From assembly GCA_964510205.1 (NCBI GenBank), contig CAZEBW010000004.1, positions 1-64,000 of the forward strand: a stretch of 64,000 nucleotides of DNA, in the 5' to 3' direction. Position numbers and translations under genes: made by a program. The notes beneath the pieces are model-generated. The model did no database searches. It was given only the letters and a program-made list of their open reading frames with translations, and was not told the DNA's origin. Source of the stretch: CAZEBW01 sp964510205 (GTDB lineage: Bacteria; Chloroflexota; Anaerolineae; VGOG01). Below, piece after piece: positions 7,633 through 15,477 of the stretch; the stretch's first letter is position 1; each line of letters opens with the position of its first letter.

Positions 7633-8820
7633 ATGCCACAAGTCGTCCTGAAACGAGGCCGTGAAAAACCTATCCTGAATCGTCACCCCTGGATCTTCTC
7701 CGGGGCCATCCAGCGCGTCGAGGGGGAGTGTGATGACGGGGATGTGGTGGAGGTGGCCGACCAGCGGGGGCGCTTCCTGGCGCGAGGCTACCTAAACCGC
7801 CGCTCTCAGATCGCGGTGCGTCTCCTCACCTGGGATGAGGACGAGGTCATCGGGACGGACTTCTGGCGGCGTCGGCTGGAGCGGGCCTTCGCCAGCCGGC
7901 AGGCCCTGGCCGCTGATCCCTCCACCGACGCCTACCGCCTGGTCAACGCCGAGTCCGACCTACTGCCCGGCCTGGTTCTCGATCGCTACGGCGATTACCT
8001 GGTGGCCCAGTTTCTAACGCTGGGAATCGAGCGGTGGAAGGCCGAACTGGTTGGCCTGGCGGCTGATCTGCTGCAGCCCAGGGGCGTCTACGAGCGGAGT
8101 GACGCGGAGGTGCGGGAGAAAGAGGGATTGGCTGCGGTCAGCGGCCTGCTGCACGGCGAGCAGCCGCCGGACCTGGTGGACATAATGGAGAACGGCCACC
8201 GTTTCTGGGTGGACATAAAGGCGGGGCACAAAACCGGCTTCTATCTCGACCAGCGGGAGAACCGTGCCAAGCTGACCAGGTACTGTGCGGGCAAAGCGGT
8301 GCTCAACGGCTTCGCCTACACGGGGGCTTTCGCCGTCTACGCCGCTGCGGCGGGGGCGGGGCGCATCACCAATGTGGAATCCTCGGCCGAGGCCCTGGCG
8401 CTGGCCCGGCGCAACATGGCCCTCAACGGTTTCGCCGACCGCGACGACGGGTACATTGAGGGGGACGTTTTTCAGGTGCTGCGGGGGTATCGCGATCAGG
8501 GGCGGACCTTTGAACTGGTCATCCTCGATCCGCCGAAGTTCGCCCACTCCAAGGCCCAGGTGCAGTCAGCCTGCCGGGGCTACAAGGACATCAACTTGCT
8601 GGCCATGCAGCTCCTGGCCCCCGGCGGCGTCCTGGCCACCTTCTCTTGCTCAGGCCGGGTGAGCGCCGATCTCTTCCAGAAGGTGCTCTTCGGGGCCAGC
8701 GTGGACGCCGCCCGCGATGTGCAGATCATCGAGAAGCTGTCCCAGTCCTCCGATCACGCCATCCTGCTCACCTTCCCTGAGTCGGAGTACCTGAAGGGGT
8801 TTGTGTGTCGGGTGTTTTGA
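7633..8820 (+). CDS. rlmI: Class I SAM-dependent rRNA methyltransferase, RlmI-like
   Basis: RlmI-type enzymes methylate C5 of a cytosine in 23S rRNA. The protein has 395 residues, which fits. The N-terminal PUA domain starts MPQVVLKRGREKPILNRHPW. The SAM-binding Rossmann domain carries LNGFAYTGAFAVYAAAAGAG (about residues 220-240) and the catalytic-loop motif LDPPKFAHSK (about 297-306). A Cys in FSCSGRVS corresponds to the usual catalytic Cys. AGGA lies 7 nt before the ATG. The 3' end overlaps the convergent rtcA gene by 67 bp. Substrate specificity is by family analogy. Confidence 0.9.
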   Translation: MPQVVLKRGREKPILNRHPWIFSGAIQRVEGECDDGDVVEVADQRGRFLARGYLNRRSQIAVRLLTWDEDEVIGTDFWRRRLERAFASRQALAADPSTDAYRLVNAESDLLPGLVLDRYGDYLVAQFLTLGIERWKAELVGLAADLLQPRGVYERSDAEVREKEGLAAVSGLLHGEQPPDLVDIMENGHRFWVDIKAGHKTGFYLDQRENRAKLTRYCAGKAVLNGFAYTGAFAVYAAAAGAGRITNVESSAEALALARRNMALNGFADRDDGYIEGDVFQVLRGYRDQGRTFELVILDPPKFAHSKAQVQSACRGYKDINLLAMQLLAPGGVLATFSCSGRVSADLFQKVLFGASVDAARDVQIIEKLSQSSDHAILLTFPESEYLKGFVCRVF

Positions 8821-9866
8821 AATGCGGTGACCGCGCCCTGCTGTCCCACCTCACCCTCTATCTCAAACGCTACATCTAAGAACTGTTCTACCACCCAGAT
8901 ATTGGTCAGCAAGTGCTGGGTGATCTCGCAGGTGGTGAAAGCTGACGGGCCAGAGGCTAGGGCCAGGGGCAGAATCAACTGATCGGCCAGGTACTTGCCC
9001 AGGCAGGCGCCGCTTTGGTGGTAGGCCATGAACTCGCGGCAGGCATCCTCGGCCACTTTCTCGGCAGGCTTGCCGCGCTTTCCCAAAGAGGAGAAGCCGG
9101 CCACTGCATTCTCGTACTCCGCCGCGAGAAAGAGGACGGTGCCTTTGCCTGGCGAGGGCGCGTCCACGATCTCTACCTGCGGCTCGAAACCGCGCTCTCG
9201 CAGATATCCCTCCGCGCGCTTCTGCTGCCTCTGTCCGATGTGGGCGGGCAGGTTGGAGGCCGCGGAGACGCCCCACAGGCGCTTCAGTTCGCCCCGCTGG
9301 GTCAAATCCAGGCCCGAAAGTTCGCTCTCTCCTCGGCCCTGGATTGCCACCGTCATCTCCCCTCCGCCTATGGGATACCAGCCCCACTTCTCGACCTCGG
9401 CTTTAGCTTCCAGGCCCGTGCGGGCCAGGGTGGGCAGGTAGACGTGTTTGAGGTAGTGAAAAGAGGGGCTCCAGGCCACGTGGGTGCCGCCGCGTACGGT
9501 CAGGCGGGATGAGCCGGAGGCGAAGGCCAGGGGCAGCAGCAGGGTTTGGGCGACCAGACTGGTTGCGCCCGCGCTTCCGCCCTTGCGGGCCTCGGCCACG
9601 TCGAATAAATACTGCCCAGCGCGAGGCGACGACCGAGGCTTGAAAGTCAGCTCCAGGGAGCCCAGGCTGGCGCCTTCTAGCTCGGCCTGGCAGACTTGAG
9701 CTGTGGCCCGGACCCCGGTGAGGTGTTGGGCTTGCAGGCCGGGCCTGCGGCGCTGAGCGCGGACGTTCTCGATGCGTGTGGGTTGGCCCAGGATCGCGGA
9801 TAGGGTCAGGGAAGTGCGCAGCACCTGCCCGCCTCCCTCGCCATAAGAGCCATTGATGACGATCAT
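8754..9866 (-). CDS. rtcA: RNA 3'-terminal phosphate cyclase
   Basis: RtcA converts RNA 3'-phosphate ends to 2',3'-cyclic phosphates using ATP, through a covalent histidine adenylate. It is 370 residues from the ATG at 9866, which has AAGGAGG 5 nt upstream; an in-frame upstream start at 9938 lacks such a site. Family motifs are INGSYGEGGGQVLRTSL at the N-terminus, QRRRPGLQAQHLTG, GGGEM, and EITQHLLTN with the probable nucleophilic His, close to the end. The last 22 codons lie antisense to the rlmI 3' end. No rtcB or rtcR gene is nearby, so a role in RNA repair is inferred from the family only. Confidence 0.93.
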   Translation of the reverse strand: MIVINGSYGEGGGQVLRTSLTLSAILGQPTRIENVRAQRRRPGLQAQHLTGVRATAQVCQAELEGASLGSLELTFKPRSSPRAGQYLFDVAEARKGGSAGATSLVAQTLLLPLAFASGSSRLTVRGGTHVAWSPSFHYLKHVYLPTLARTGLEAKAEVEKWGWYPIGGGEMTVAIQGRGESELSGLDLTQRGELKRLWGVSAASNLPAHIGQRQQKRAEGYLRERGFEPQVEIVDAPSPGKGTVLFLAAEYENAVAGFSSLGKRGKPAEKVAEDACREFMAYHQSGACLGKYLADQLILPLALASGPSAFTTCEITQHLLTNIWVVEQFLDVAFEIEGEVGQQGAVTAFQNTRHTNPFRYSDSGKVSRMA

Positions 9867-10024
9867 CGTTCCTCCTTCTTCCCTCAGTGGCAGATGCAAA
9901 TACCATACCACATTGTCCCCAAAAGTCAAATGGGTCATTTTTCGCCTGGCAAAAACGCTCAGCCATTGGCCATCTCTCCAACGTGTATTTCAATTTGGGG
10001 GCAAGACCGAGAGACAGCGTCATG

Positions 10025-10112
10025 TGTCATTGCGAGGAGCGGAGCGACGAAGCAATCCCCTACGCACATTGGAGATTGCTTCGGGCGCACACACCGCGCC
10101 CTCGCAATGACA
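10025..10112. repeat. Palindromic repeat TGTCATTGCGAGG...CGCAATGACA (copy 1)
   Basis: The 88-bp element starts TGTCATTGCGAGGAGCGG and ends CCTCGCAATGACA. The inner part GAAGCAATC is mirrored by GATTGCTTC. It is intergenic here. A second copy (45796-45873) sits inside a coding sequence. The same core (CATTGCGAGGAGC...GAAGCAATC) is, from general knowledge, widely dispersed in unrelated bacteria as a small non-autonomous palindrome. Confidence 0.85.
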
Positions 10113-10153
10113 TTTGCCCTAGAACTGAAACGCACATCTCTCCAAATCGCTTT

Positions 10154-10182
10154 TTGCGTTGAATCCGACTATCGTGTATAAT
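10154..10182 (+). promoter_or_regulatory. Promoter of the pilin-like gene
   Basis: TTGCGT (10154-10159), a 17-bp spacer and a perfect TATAAT (10177-10182) lie about 40 bp before the GTG start at 10224. Confidence 0.6.
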
Positions 10183-10223
10183 AAGGCAGTGTGTCCTTTA
10201 CCACCTGAAGAGGAGGTCAATAA

Positions 10224-10376
10224 GTGATACCATTTCTGTCACGTGAAGAAGGACAGGGGCTCATTGAGTATGCCCTGATCATCGTCTTGGTAGCCATAGT
10301 CGTCACTGCCATCTTGCTGTTGCTGTGGGACAAGATATACGTCTTGCTGAACCAGTTTATCAACTTCATTAGCTGA
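10224..10376 (+). CDS. Flp/Fap-type (class IVb) pilin-like peptide
   Basis: This GTG-started 50-residue gene has AGGAGGT 6 nt upstream. The peptide reads VIPFLSREEGQGLIEYALII and continues as a hydrophobic helix (VLVAIVVTAILLLLW) with a short tail. EGQGLIEYALI is the hallmark of Flp pilins: prepilin peptidase cuts after the G before the Glu-containing hydrophobic helix, and the Glu/Tyr pair is conserved. No tad secretion genes lie in the window, so assembly would need machinery elsewhere. The alternative is a small membrane peptide that merely resembles a pilin. The strong RBS and promoter support expression. Confidence 0.8.
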   Translation: MIPFLSREEGQGLIEYALIIVLVAIVVTAILLLLWDKIYVLLNQFINFIS

Positions 10377-10560
10377 CTCGTCGTCTTCGTGCACTCGACC
10401 TGACATTTGCCGTGTTTTTTCTTGCTTCAGTGGATCCAGATTCTGAGCAGAGCGGACCTTCGCGCCATTCGGCTGCGTGCGCTCAGGCCCGTGCTGATCC
10501 GGCCGCAATGACAGGCATGGGGGCCGCCTCTGCTGGAAATCCTGGCAGGCCAGGGGAAAC

Positions 10561-11265
10561 TTGACCGCTTTAGATTTGGTGCAGGGAATCAAAAGAGGTC
10601 TCCTGGATTTGCTGTTCCCCCCTCGCTGTGCGAGCTGTCGAGAGGTGGGGAGTTTGCTCTGTGCCAAGTGCCTCGATGAGTTCGAGTTGATTGAACCGCC
10701 CCTCTGCCCCCGCTGTGGTCGCCCCAGGTCCAACGGTCGCCTTTGCCCCCTTTGCCAACGCGGCCCGCTGCGAATAGACGGTGTTCGTGCTGTGGCCTAT
10801 TTTGATGGAACCTTGCGCGATACCATTCACCGCTTCAAGTACTCAAACCTGCGGGATCTGGCCATCCCCTTGGGCAAGCTGATGGGCGACTATTGGGAGA
10901 AGAGCCCCCTTCCGGCTGACATCATTGCCCCCGTGCCCTTGCATCCAGCCCGACTGCGTGAGCGCGGCTACAATCAGGCGGCGCTCCTGGCCAGAGAGTT
11001 GGGGAAAAGCATCGGGTTGCCGGTCGTAGAGCACAGCTTGGTGCGCGTGCGGGCCACTCGCCCCCAGGTGGAGTTGGGTGCGCTGGAGCGCAAGGAGAAC
11101 GTTCAGGACGCTTTTCGCTGCCCGAACGCCGAGCTGGGGGGCAAGCGAATCCTGTTGATTGACGACGTGTGCACCACCGGCGCCACGTTGGAGGCTTGCA
11201 GCATCGCCTTGCAGCAGGTCGGCGCTCGTTCCGTTTGGGCCTTCACCTTAGCCAGGGCCAGATGA
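10561..11265 (+). CDS. comF: ComF-like double zinc ribbon / phosphoribosyltransferase protein
   Basis: ComF proteins are linked to natural DNA uptake and carry a type I PRTase fold. The TTG start at 10561 gives 234 residues; a GTG at 10579 is an alternative. The N-terminal zinc-binding cysteines are visible as CASCREVGSLLCAKC and CPRCGRPRSNGRLCPLC. The PRPP-binding loop ILLIDDVCTTGATLEAC is near residues 198-214. FKYSNLRDLAIPLG and PVPLHPARLRERGYNQA are typical ComF segments. It lies near a pilin-like gene, which might hint at competence, but no other com genes are present. Confidence 0.9.
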   Translation: MTALDLVQGIKRGLLDLLFPPRCASCREVGSLLCAKCLDEFELIEPPLCPRCGRPRSNGRLCPLCQRGPLRIDGVRAVAYFDGTLRDTIHRFKYSNLRDLAIPLGKLMGDYWEKSPLPADIIAPVPLHPARLRERGYNQAALLARELGKSIGLPVVEHSLVRVRATRPQVELGALERKENVQDAFRCPNAELGGKRILLIDDVCTTGATLEACSIALQQVGARSVWAFTLARAR

Positions 11266-11379
11266 GCAGTGATCTGAAACGGCTTGCCTCATGCTGGCGG
11301 CGGATGATAAATCGCCAGTTCCAGGGCGGGCTGAGGCCGATGGTAGGACGCAAAACCGATTAAGGAAAGGAGATGTCAA

Positions 11380-11925
11380 ATGCAGTTGATCATCCAGGGT
11401 AAGAACATTGACGTGACCGATCGCTTGGAGGAGTACATTGAGAAGAAAGTGGGCAAGCTGGACCGCTATCTGCCCACCATAAGCGAGGCGCGGGTAGAGC
11501 TGGCTGTTGAGGACACCAAGAGCGCTAAGGATCGCCAGGTAGCGCAGTTGACCGTGCGGAGCAAGGGCACATTTTTGCGGGCCGAAGAGAGAACTGCTGA
11601 TATGTTCTCCTCGATTGACGTTGTTACGGACAAGATGTACCGCCAGATCGTTCGCTACAAGGGCAAACGCTATGGCCGAGGTCGCGGGCCAGGTGAGATG
11701 CCGCCAGTGGAGGACTTCGCATTTGAAGAGGAAGAAGAATCGTCTCGCATCGTCAGAACCAAGCGTTTCCAGTTGGCTCCCATGGATGCAGAAGAGGCCA
11801 TCGAGCAAATGGAGCTTCTGGGCCACGACTTCTTCCTGTTCTTCAATGTTTACAACAATGCCATAAACGTCGTCTATCGGCGTAAGGATGGCAACTACGG
11901 GCTGCTTGAGCCGGAGCTGGCGTAG
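11380..11925 (+). CDS. hpf: Long-form ribosome hibernation promoting factor (HPF/RaiA)
   Basis: The long form of HPF dimerises 70S ribosomes into inactive 100S particles in slow growth. At 181 residues it has both parts: an N-terminal RaiA fold (MQLIIQGKNIDVTDRLEEYI; KVGKLDRYLP) and a C-terminal dimerisation domain (RIVRTKRFQLAPMDAEEAIE...LLGHDFFLFFNVYNNAINVVYRRKDGNYGL, residue stretches typical of the family). AAGGAGA lies 7 nt before the ATG. It is followed 37 bp later by the phosphatase gene. Confidence 0.95.
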   Translation: MQLIIQGKNIDVTDRLEEYIEKKVGKLDRYLPTISEARVELAVEDTKSAKDRQVAQLTVRSKGTFLRAEERTADMFSSIDVVTDKMYRQIVRYKGKRYGRGRGPGEMPPVEDFAFEEEEESSRIVRTKRFQLAPMDAEEAIEQMELLGHDFFLFFNVYNNAINVVYRRKDGNYGLLEPELA

Positions 11926-11962
11926 AGACGAAACTGTCGGCGCTCAAAAGGAAAGTCAGCAA

Positions 11963-12424
11963 ATGAAGACCATACTTATCGTCTGCACGGGCAACATCTG
12001 CCGTTCACCTATGGCCATGGGGCTGCTGCGGGACAAGCTGCGGGAGGAGGGATTAGAGGACCAGTACGCGGTATCGTCGGCGGGCGTGTGGGGGCTGGAT
12101 AGCCAACCGCCTTCCGCGTACGCCATTCAGATGATGGCGGAGCGAGGTATTGACATCAGCGATCACCGCAGCCGCGACCTCAGCTCGGCGGATGTGGAGG
12201 AGGCCGACCTCATTTTGACCATGGAGCGCGGGCAGGCCGAGGCCATCCGGGTGGAGTTCCCTCAACACGCTCACAAAGTTCATTTGCTGAGCCAGATGGC
12301 CGGGCGGCACTACGACGTCCGCGATCCCTACGGCGACCCTTTGCCCGAATACCGCCAATGCGCCAACGAGATCGAAAGGTTGATCGGGGAGGGCTATCCG
12401 CGCATCATGCAGTTGGTGGGCTGA
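11963..12424 (+). CDS. Low-molecular-weight protein tyrosine phosphatase
   Basis: This 153-residue protein begins MKTILIVCTGNICRSPMAMG. VCTGNICRS is the CX5R phosphate-binding loop with nucleophilic Cys at residue 8 and Arg at 14. The late DPYGDPLPEYRQC holds the general-acid Asp (DPYG). The RBS AAGGAAA lies 10 nt upstream of the ATG; longer upstream frames overlap hpf and lack the family start. Such enzymes dephosphorylate tyrosine kinases of exopolysaccharide systems or act as arsenate reductases. The CX5R form here with DPYG fits a phosphatase. A surface-glycan locus lies elsewhere in the window. Confidence 0.92.
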   Translation: MKTILIVCTGNICRSPMAMGLLRDKLREEGLEDQYAVSSAGVWGLDSQPPSAYAIQMMAERGIDISDHRSRDLSSADVEEADLILTMERGQAEAIRVEFPQHAHKVHLLSQMAGRHYDVRDPYGDPLPEYRQCANEIERLIGEGYPRIMQLVG

Positions 12425-12445
12425 GTGCAGCCGAAATCCAAAAGA

Positions 12446-12530
12446 GTGTGGCTAAAATCTGTGGAAGGTAGTAGCGACTTCAGTCGCTTGGAACGACTAA
12501 AGTCGTCACTACCACAAGTTTTAGCCACAC
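12446..12530. repeat. 85-bp nested palindrome with 12-bp terminal inverted repeats
   Basis: GTGTGGCTAAAA (12446-12457) and TTTTAGCCACAC (12519-12530) are perfect reverse complements. Inside, GTAGTAGCGACTTCAGTCG is mirrored by CGACTAAAGTCGTCACTAC. The layout is MITE- or REP-like. It lies between two convergent genes. Confidence 0.75.
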
Positions 12531-12536
12531 CCAATC

Positions 12537-12570
12537 CAAAAAGGGGAGACCGCCGGCGGTCTCCCCTTTT
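12537..12570. terminator. Bidirectional intrinsic terminator
   Basis: The perfect palindrome AAGGGGAGACCGCC|GGCGGTCTCCCCTT (12541-12568) is flanked by A's on the left and T's on the right. It lies between the converging phosphatase and HNH genes and would end transcripts from both sides. Confidence 0.88.
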
Positions 12571-12587
12571 CTCATTCTCTTCAGTCG

Positions 12588-13103
12588 TCACCATCCCTCT
12601 ATGAACTGCTGCCAGTCGGCGTTTTCTTTGACGTAACGGCCAAAGAGGTAGGTACTCGTGGCAGCGGGTTCGTAAGGGCGCCGCAGCAACTGCATGTGGG
12701 CCTCTTGGAGCGTTCGTCCGCCCTTTCGATGGTTGCAGTCCGGGCACGCGCTCACCAGGTTCTCCCACTCGTGCTGTCCCCCATTGTGACGTGGGTTGAC
12801 GTGATCCACGGTCAGGTTTTTGGTCTGTTTCCCGCAGTATTGGCAGGTGTAGTTGTCTCGCCGGAAGATCTCTTTTTTGGTGAGCTTGACCCGGGGGCGA
12901 GGCCGCTTGATCAGGCAGGCCAGCTTGATCACCGAAGGGCACTGGAAAGTGGTGGAAGGGGTGCGGATGACGCCCCGGCTGTTCTCCAGGACGTCGGCCT
13001 TGCCCACCACGACCAGGGTGATGGCCCTCTTGACGCTGCAAACATTCAGAGGTTCGTAATTTAGGTTAAGCACGAGAACAGGATAATCTAGCAAGCCTCT
13101 CAA
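12588..13103 (-). CDS. HNH endonuclease
   Basis: This 171-residue protein starts with TTG, preceded by AGGAGG with 5-nt spacing. The C-terminal half carries the HNH core: RRDNYTCQYCGKQTKNLTVDH, then NPRHNGGQHEWENLVSACPDCNHRKGGR. Two CxxC pairs bind structural zinc, and DH...N...N..H gives the metal-binding nuclease site. The N-terminal part (VLNLNYEPLNVCSVKRA) is the standard extension of a stand-alone bacterial HNH family whose cellular role is not settled. No restriction methylase is adjacent. Confidence 0.9.
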   Translation of the reverse strand: MRGLLDYPVLVLNLNYEPLNVCSVKRAITLVVVGKADVLENSRGVIRTPSTTFQCPSVIKLACLIKRPRPRVKLTKKEIFRRDNYTCQYCGKQTKNLTVDHVNPRHNGGQHEWENLVSACPDCNHRKGGRTLQEAHMQLLRRPYEPAATSTYLFGRYVKENADWQQFIEGW

Positions 13104-13161
13104 CGATGCCTCCTCTGGCTTTTCGATCCAGTACCGATTATAACACGACCTGGCGATTAGG

Positions 13162-13935
13162 TCAAGCTTGCCCTTGCCACAGCCGCCTCAGGCGCAGGTA
13201 CATCACCAGATTGTAATAAGCCATCAACAGGCTTAGGAGTAATCCGTGGAAGCCGTCCTTGTAGCCCTCCAGCGAGACGTAGCGCCGCTTGAACTCCCGG
13301 AGGGGCTGCAGGATGAAGTTATGCGGCTTGGGCCGGACGCCTTGCTCAAACATGATCTTGGCTTCGTAGTCAGTGTAGCGGTTCTGCCTCTGGATGAATT
13401 GAGCCAGGGTGTCGTAGTTGTAGTGGATCAGGGGATGTTCCAGATGCCCCGCTTCGCCGTCCAGGATGACGACCTCGTGGACCTCCCGCTGGGGATCGTA
13501 GCGGGCTTGGCCCTGCCGCAGGAGGCGCAGTTGATAGTCGGGATACCAGCCGGCGTGGCGGATCACGCGGCCGAAGATGTAGTTGTGGCGCGGCGCCCAC
13601 CAGCCCGACCGCGATTCGTCCTGGATGGCGCGGCGTATCTCGGCCGCCAGCTCCGGTGTAGCGCGTTCGTCGGCGTCCACGAAAAACACCCAATCGCTGT
13701 CCACGGCATCCAGGGCGGCGTTGCGCTGCTGGGCGAAATTCTGAAACGGGTGCTGGAGCACCGTCGCCCCCGCCTCTCGTGCCACCGCCACCGTGCCGTC
13801 CTGGCTGAACGAGTCGAAGACCACCACCTCGTCGGCCCATTTCACGCTGGCGATGCAGTCGGCGATGTTCTTCTCCTCGTCCTTGGTGAGAATGATGACA
13901 CTCAGCTTCGACCGAGATTGGCTATTTGTCCTCAA
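13162..13935 (-). CDS. Family 2 glycosyltransferase (WaaE/KdtX-like)
   Basis: This 257-residue protein has a TTG start behind GGGAG. LSVIILTKDEEKNIADCIASV is the GT2 nucleotide-sugar-binding start, and VFFVDADERATPEL contains the DXD-type metal site. ADEVVVFDSFSQDGT and GWYPDYQLRLLRQGQARY are typical of the WaaE/KdtX group that transfers a sugar to lipid-A core or related glycolipids; the acceptor here is unknown. The C-terminal GFHGLLLSLLMAYYNLVMYL is probably a membrane-associated helix. It forms an operon with the GT2 gene upstream (13-bp gap). Confidence 0.9.
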   Translation of the reverse strand: MRTNSQSRSKLSVIILTKDEEKNIADCIASVKWADEVVVFDSFSQDGTVAVAREAGATVLQHPFQNFAQQRNAALDAVDSDWVFFVDADERATPELAAEIRRAIQDESRSGWWAPRHNYIFGRVIRHAGWYPDYQLRLLRQGQARYDPQREVHEVVILDGEAGHLEHPLIHYNYDTLAQFIQRQNRYTDYEAKIMFEQGVRPKPHNFILQPLREFKRRYVSLEGYKDGFHGLLLSLLMAYYNLVMYLRLRRLWQGQA

Positions 13936-13948
13936 GCAATCACTCCCT

Positions 13949-14905
13949 TTACGACATCTCCGCCACAGTCCGATACGCTGCCAGGCGTCCTTCTAGTTCC
14001 GCTTCGCTGATCTCACCGTGCTCGTGGGCGGCCATCGCTCGACGCTTCTCCGCTCGCAGTCCCAGCCGCACCATGCGGCGCACAGTCCACTGATAGAAAC
14101 GGCCATAGTGCTTCTCGAACAGCAGATAGCGGCTCTTCCACAGGGCCGCAAACATCTCGCCCCGCACCTGCCGGGTGCTCCTGGCCTCGTGGTGCACCAC
14201 CTCAGCCTGGGGCACGCAGTAGACGCCCCAGCCCGCTTTCTTCATCCGCAGGCACCAATCAATCTCCTCGCAGTAGATGAAAAACCGTTCGTCCAGCAGT
14301 CCCACCTCTTGGATGGCCTCCCCCCGCCCCATCAGCGCTGCTCCGAGGGGATGGTCAATAGCGAAGGGCTGCCCGCGCTCGTACAGTCGGCGGGGATAGC
14401 GGCCGTTGAGGCGGGAGTTGAGCAGGCGGTGATGGAGGGGGAAAAAGTCGAGAAAGGCCTGGGCCAGGGTGGGGAAGGCGAAGGCCGAGTGCTGCAGGCT
14501 GCCGTCGGGATAGAGCAGCTTGGCCCCGGCCACGCCGGCGCGGGGATTCTCGTCCAAAAAGCGCACCATCGTGGCCAGCGCGTCGCCCAGCACCTCCGTA
14601 TCGGGATTCAGCAGCAGAACATAGCGGGGCTGCTCGTGACGCTTGACGGAGGCAAACCCCATCCCCCGCAGCGCTTGGTTGTTGGCCGCGGCAAAGCCCA
14701 CGTTCGTCTCGTTGGCCATCAGCCTGGCCTGGGGGAAGCGCTCCCGCACCATCTCGATACTCCCGTCCGTGGAGGCGTTGTCCACTACCCAAACCTCGGC
14801 CGTCAGATTCGAGCGTTGCAGGCTGCCATAAACCGAGGTCAGGCAAGCTGCCAGCAGCCCCCGCACGTTCCAATTGACGATGATGATGGCCAGGTTCGAG
14901 TTCAA
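13949..14905 (-). CDS. Family 2 glycosyltransferase (rhamnosyltransferase-like)
   Basis: This 318-residue protein has a TTG start behind AGGAGGGAGG. LAIIIVNWNVRGLLAACLTSV and WVVDNASTDGSIEMV are the GT2 start. YVLLLNPDTEVLGDAL carries the DXD-equivalent NPD motif of the rhamnosyltransferase-like subgroup. FFIYCEEIDWCLRMKKAGW holds the catalytic ED. It resembles the GT2 at 61241-62176 throughout. Probable role: adding a sugar to a lipid-linked surface glycan on the cytosolic side of the membrane. Confidence 0.92.
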   Translation of the reverse strand: MNSNLAIIIVNWNVRGLLAACLTSVYGSLQRSNLTAEVWVVDNASTDGSIEMVRERFPQARLMANETNVGFAAANNQALRGMGFASVKRHEQPRYVLLLNPDTEVLGDALATMVRFLDENPRAGVAGAKLLYPDGSLQHSAFAFPTLAQAFLDFFPLHHRLLNSRLNGRYPRRLYERGQPFAIDHPLGAALMGRGEAIQEVGLLDERFFIYCEEIDWCLRMKKAGWGVYCVPQAEVVHHEARSTRQVRGEMFAALWKSRYLLFEKHYGRFYQWTVRRMVRLGLRAEKRRAMAAHEHGEISEAELEGRLAAYRTVAEMS

Positions 14906-14984
14906 GCCTCCCTCCTGCAGAAGCGACGTGTGCTACTGGCCTAGATTATACTCGTGGTGGGGTAAAAGGCAAGCTCTGGTTGGG

Positions 14985-15029
14985 GAGAAAAGAAAGAGGC
15001 CATCCCGGTGGGTGAGGGGTGGGATGGCC
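14985..15029 (-). terminator. Possible leftward terminator
   Basis: GGCCATCCC (14998-15006) pairs with GGGATGGCC (15021-15029) over a 14-nt loop. Read leftward, the stem is followed by TCTTTCTTTTCTCC. It could end transcripts from the 15.5-29.2 kb array that read past 15478, but it is about 450 bp away. Confidence 0.4.
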
Positions 15030-15037
15030 CGGTCAAT

Positions 15038-15067
15038 TTGACAAGATTAGAACATGTGTGCTATAAT
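15038..15067 (+). promoter_or_regulatory. Perfect-consensus sigma70 promoter
   Basis: TTGACA (15038-15043), an 18-bp spacer and TATAAT (15062-15067) lie 55 bp before the ATG at 15123. Both hexamers are exact consensus, which suggests strong expression of the small gene that follows. Confidence 0.85.
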
Positions 15068-15122
15068 CAATCTCGAAAAACCGTTCTGTTACTTACGCTT
15101 CTAATGCAGAGGAGGGAGTGAA

Positions 15123-15362
15123 ATGGGTTTGGATATTTGGTTCAAGGAAGACATTAGGAACATTCTATTGGGTGTGGAGTTGGCCAATGGGCATCTGGCC
15201 AGTCGCTACAGTGATGACGAAGTGCGGGCTTATCGTGAGGGGTTTAAGGCTGCTCTGGCAGCGACGGCGGTGAGTTTTGGGATCTATCAATTCGGACCGC
15301 GGGCGGAAGCGCATCGCATTGGGAGCCAAACTGCGCTCTCCACAATTGCAGAGCAGCCTTGA
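15123..15362 (+). CDS. Small protein of unknown function
   Basis: This encodes 79 residues beginning MGLDIWFKEDIRNILLGVEL. GGAGGGAG lies 6 nt before the ATG, and a perfect-consensus promoter precedes it. The middle (YSDDEVRAYREGFKAALAATAV) is amphipathic helix. There is no signal peptide, no clear membrane helix and no known domain. It is divergent from the GT2 genes and convergent with the signalling array. The promoter and RBS make it a credible expressed gene. Confidence 0.7.
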   Translation: MGLDIWFKEDIRNILLGVELANGHLASRYSDDEVRAYREGFKAALAATAVSFGIYQFGPRAEAHRIGSQTALSTIAEQP

Positions 15363-15477
15363 ACCCGGCTGATTGATTCTTAACCCCGATGCCATTCTCC
15401 ACTGGGACGCCAGGCATGCTTTGTGCAAGGCGTGTCTGCTGCTGGTCTCGGTAGAGCGGTTGCGATGCCCCCACTTT

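Larger units (their letters stand above)
9867..10223. other. Intergenic region before the pilin-like gene
   Basis: This 357-bp stretch holds no convincing gene. It contains the palindromic element at 10025-10112 and the promoter at 10154-10182. The short frames in it are translations of the repeat. Confidence 0.6.

Noticed and set aside
10021..10181. Short plus-strand frames (CHCEERSDEAIPYAHW-like peptides)
   Set aside because: These are translations of the TGTCATTGCGAGG palindromic repeat, not genes.
13246..14944. Long plus-strand frames (254 and 308 residues) over the two GT2 genes
   Set aside because: They are antisense shadows of well-supported glycosyltransferases.
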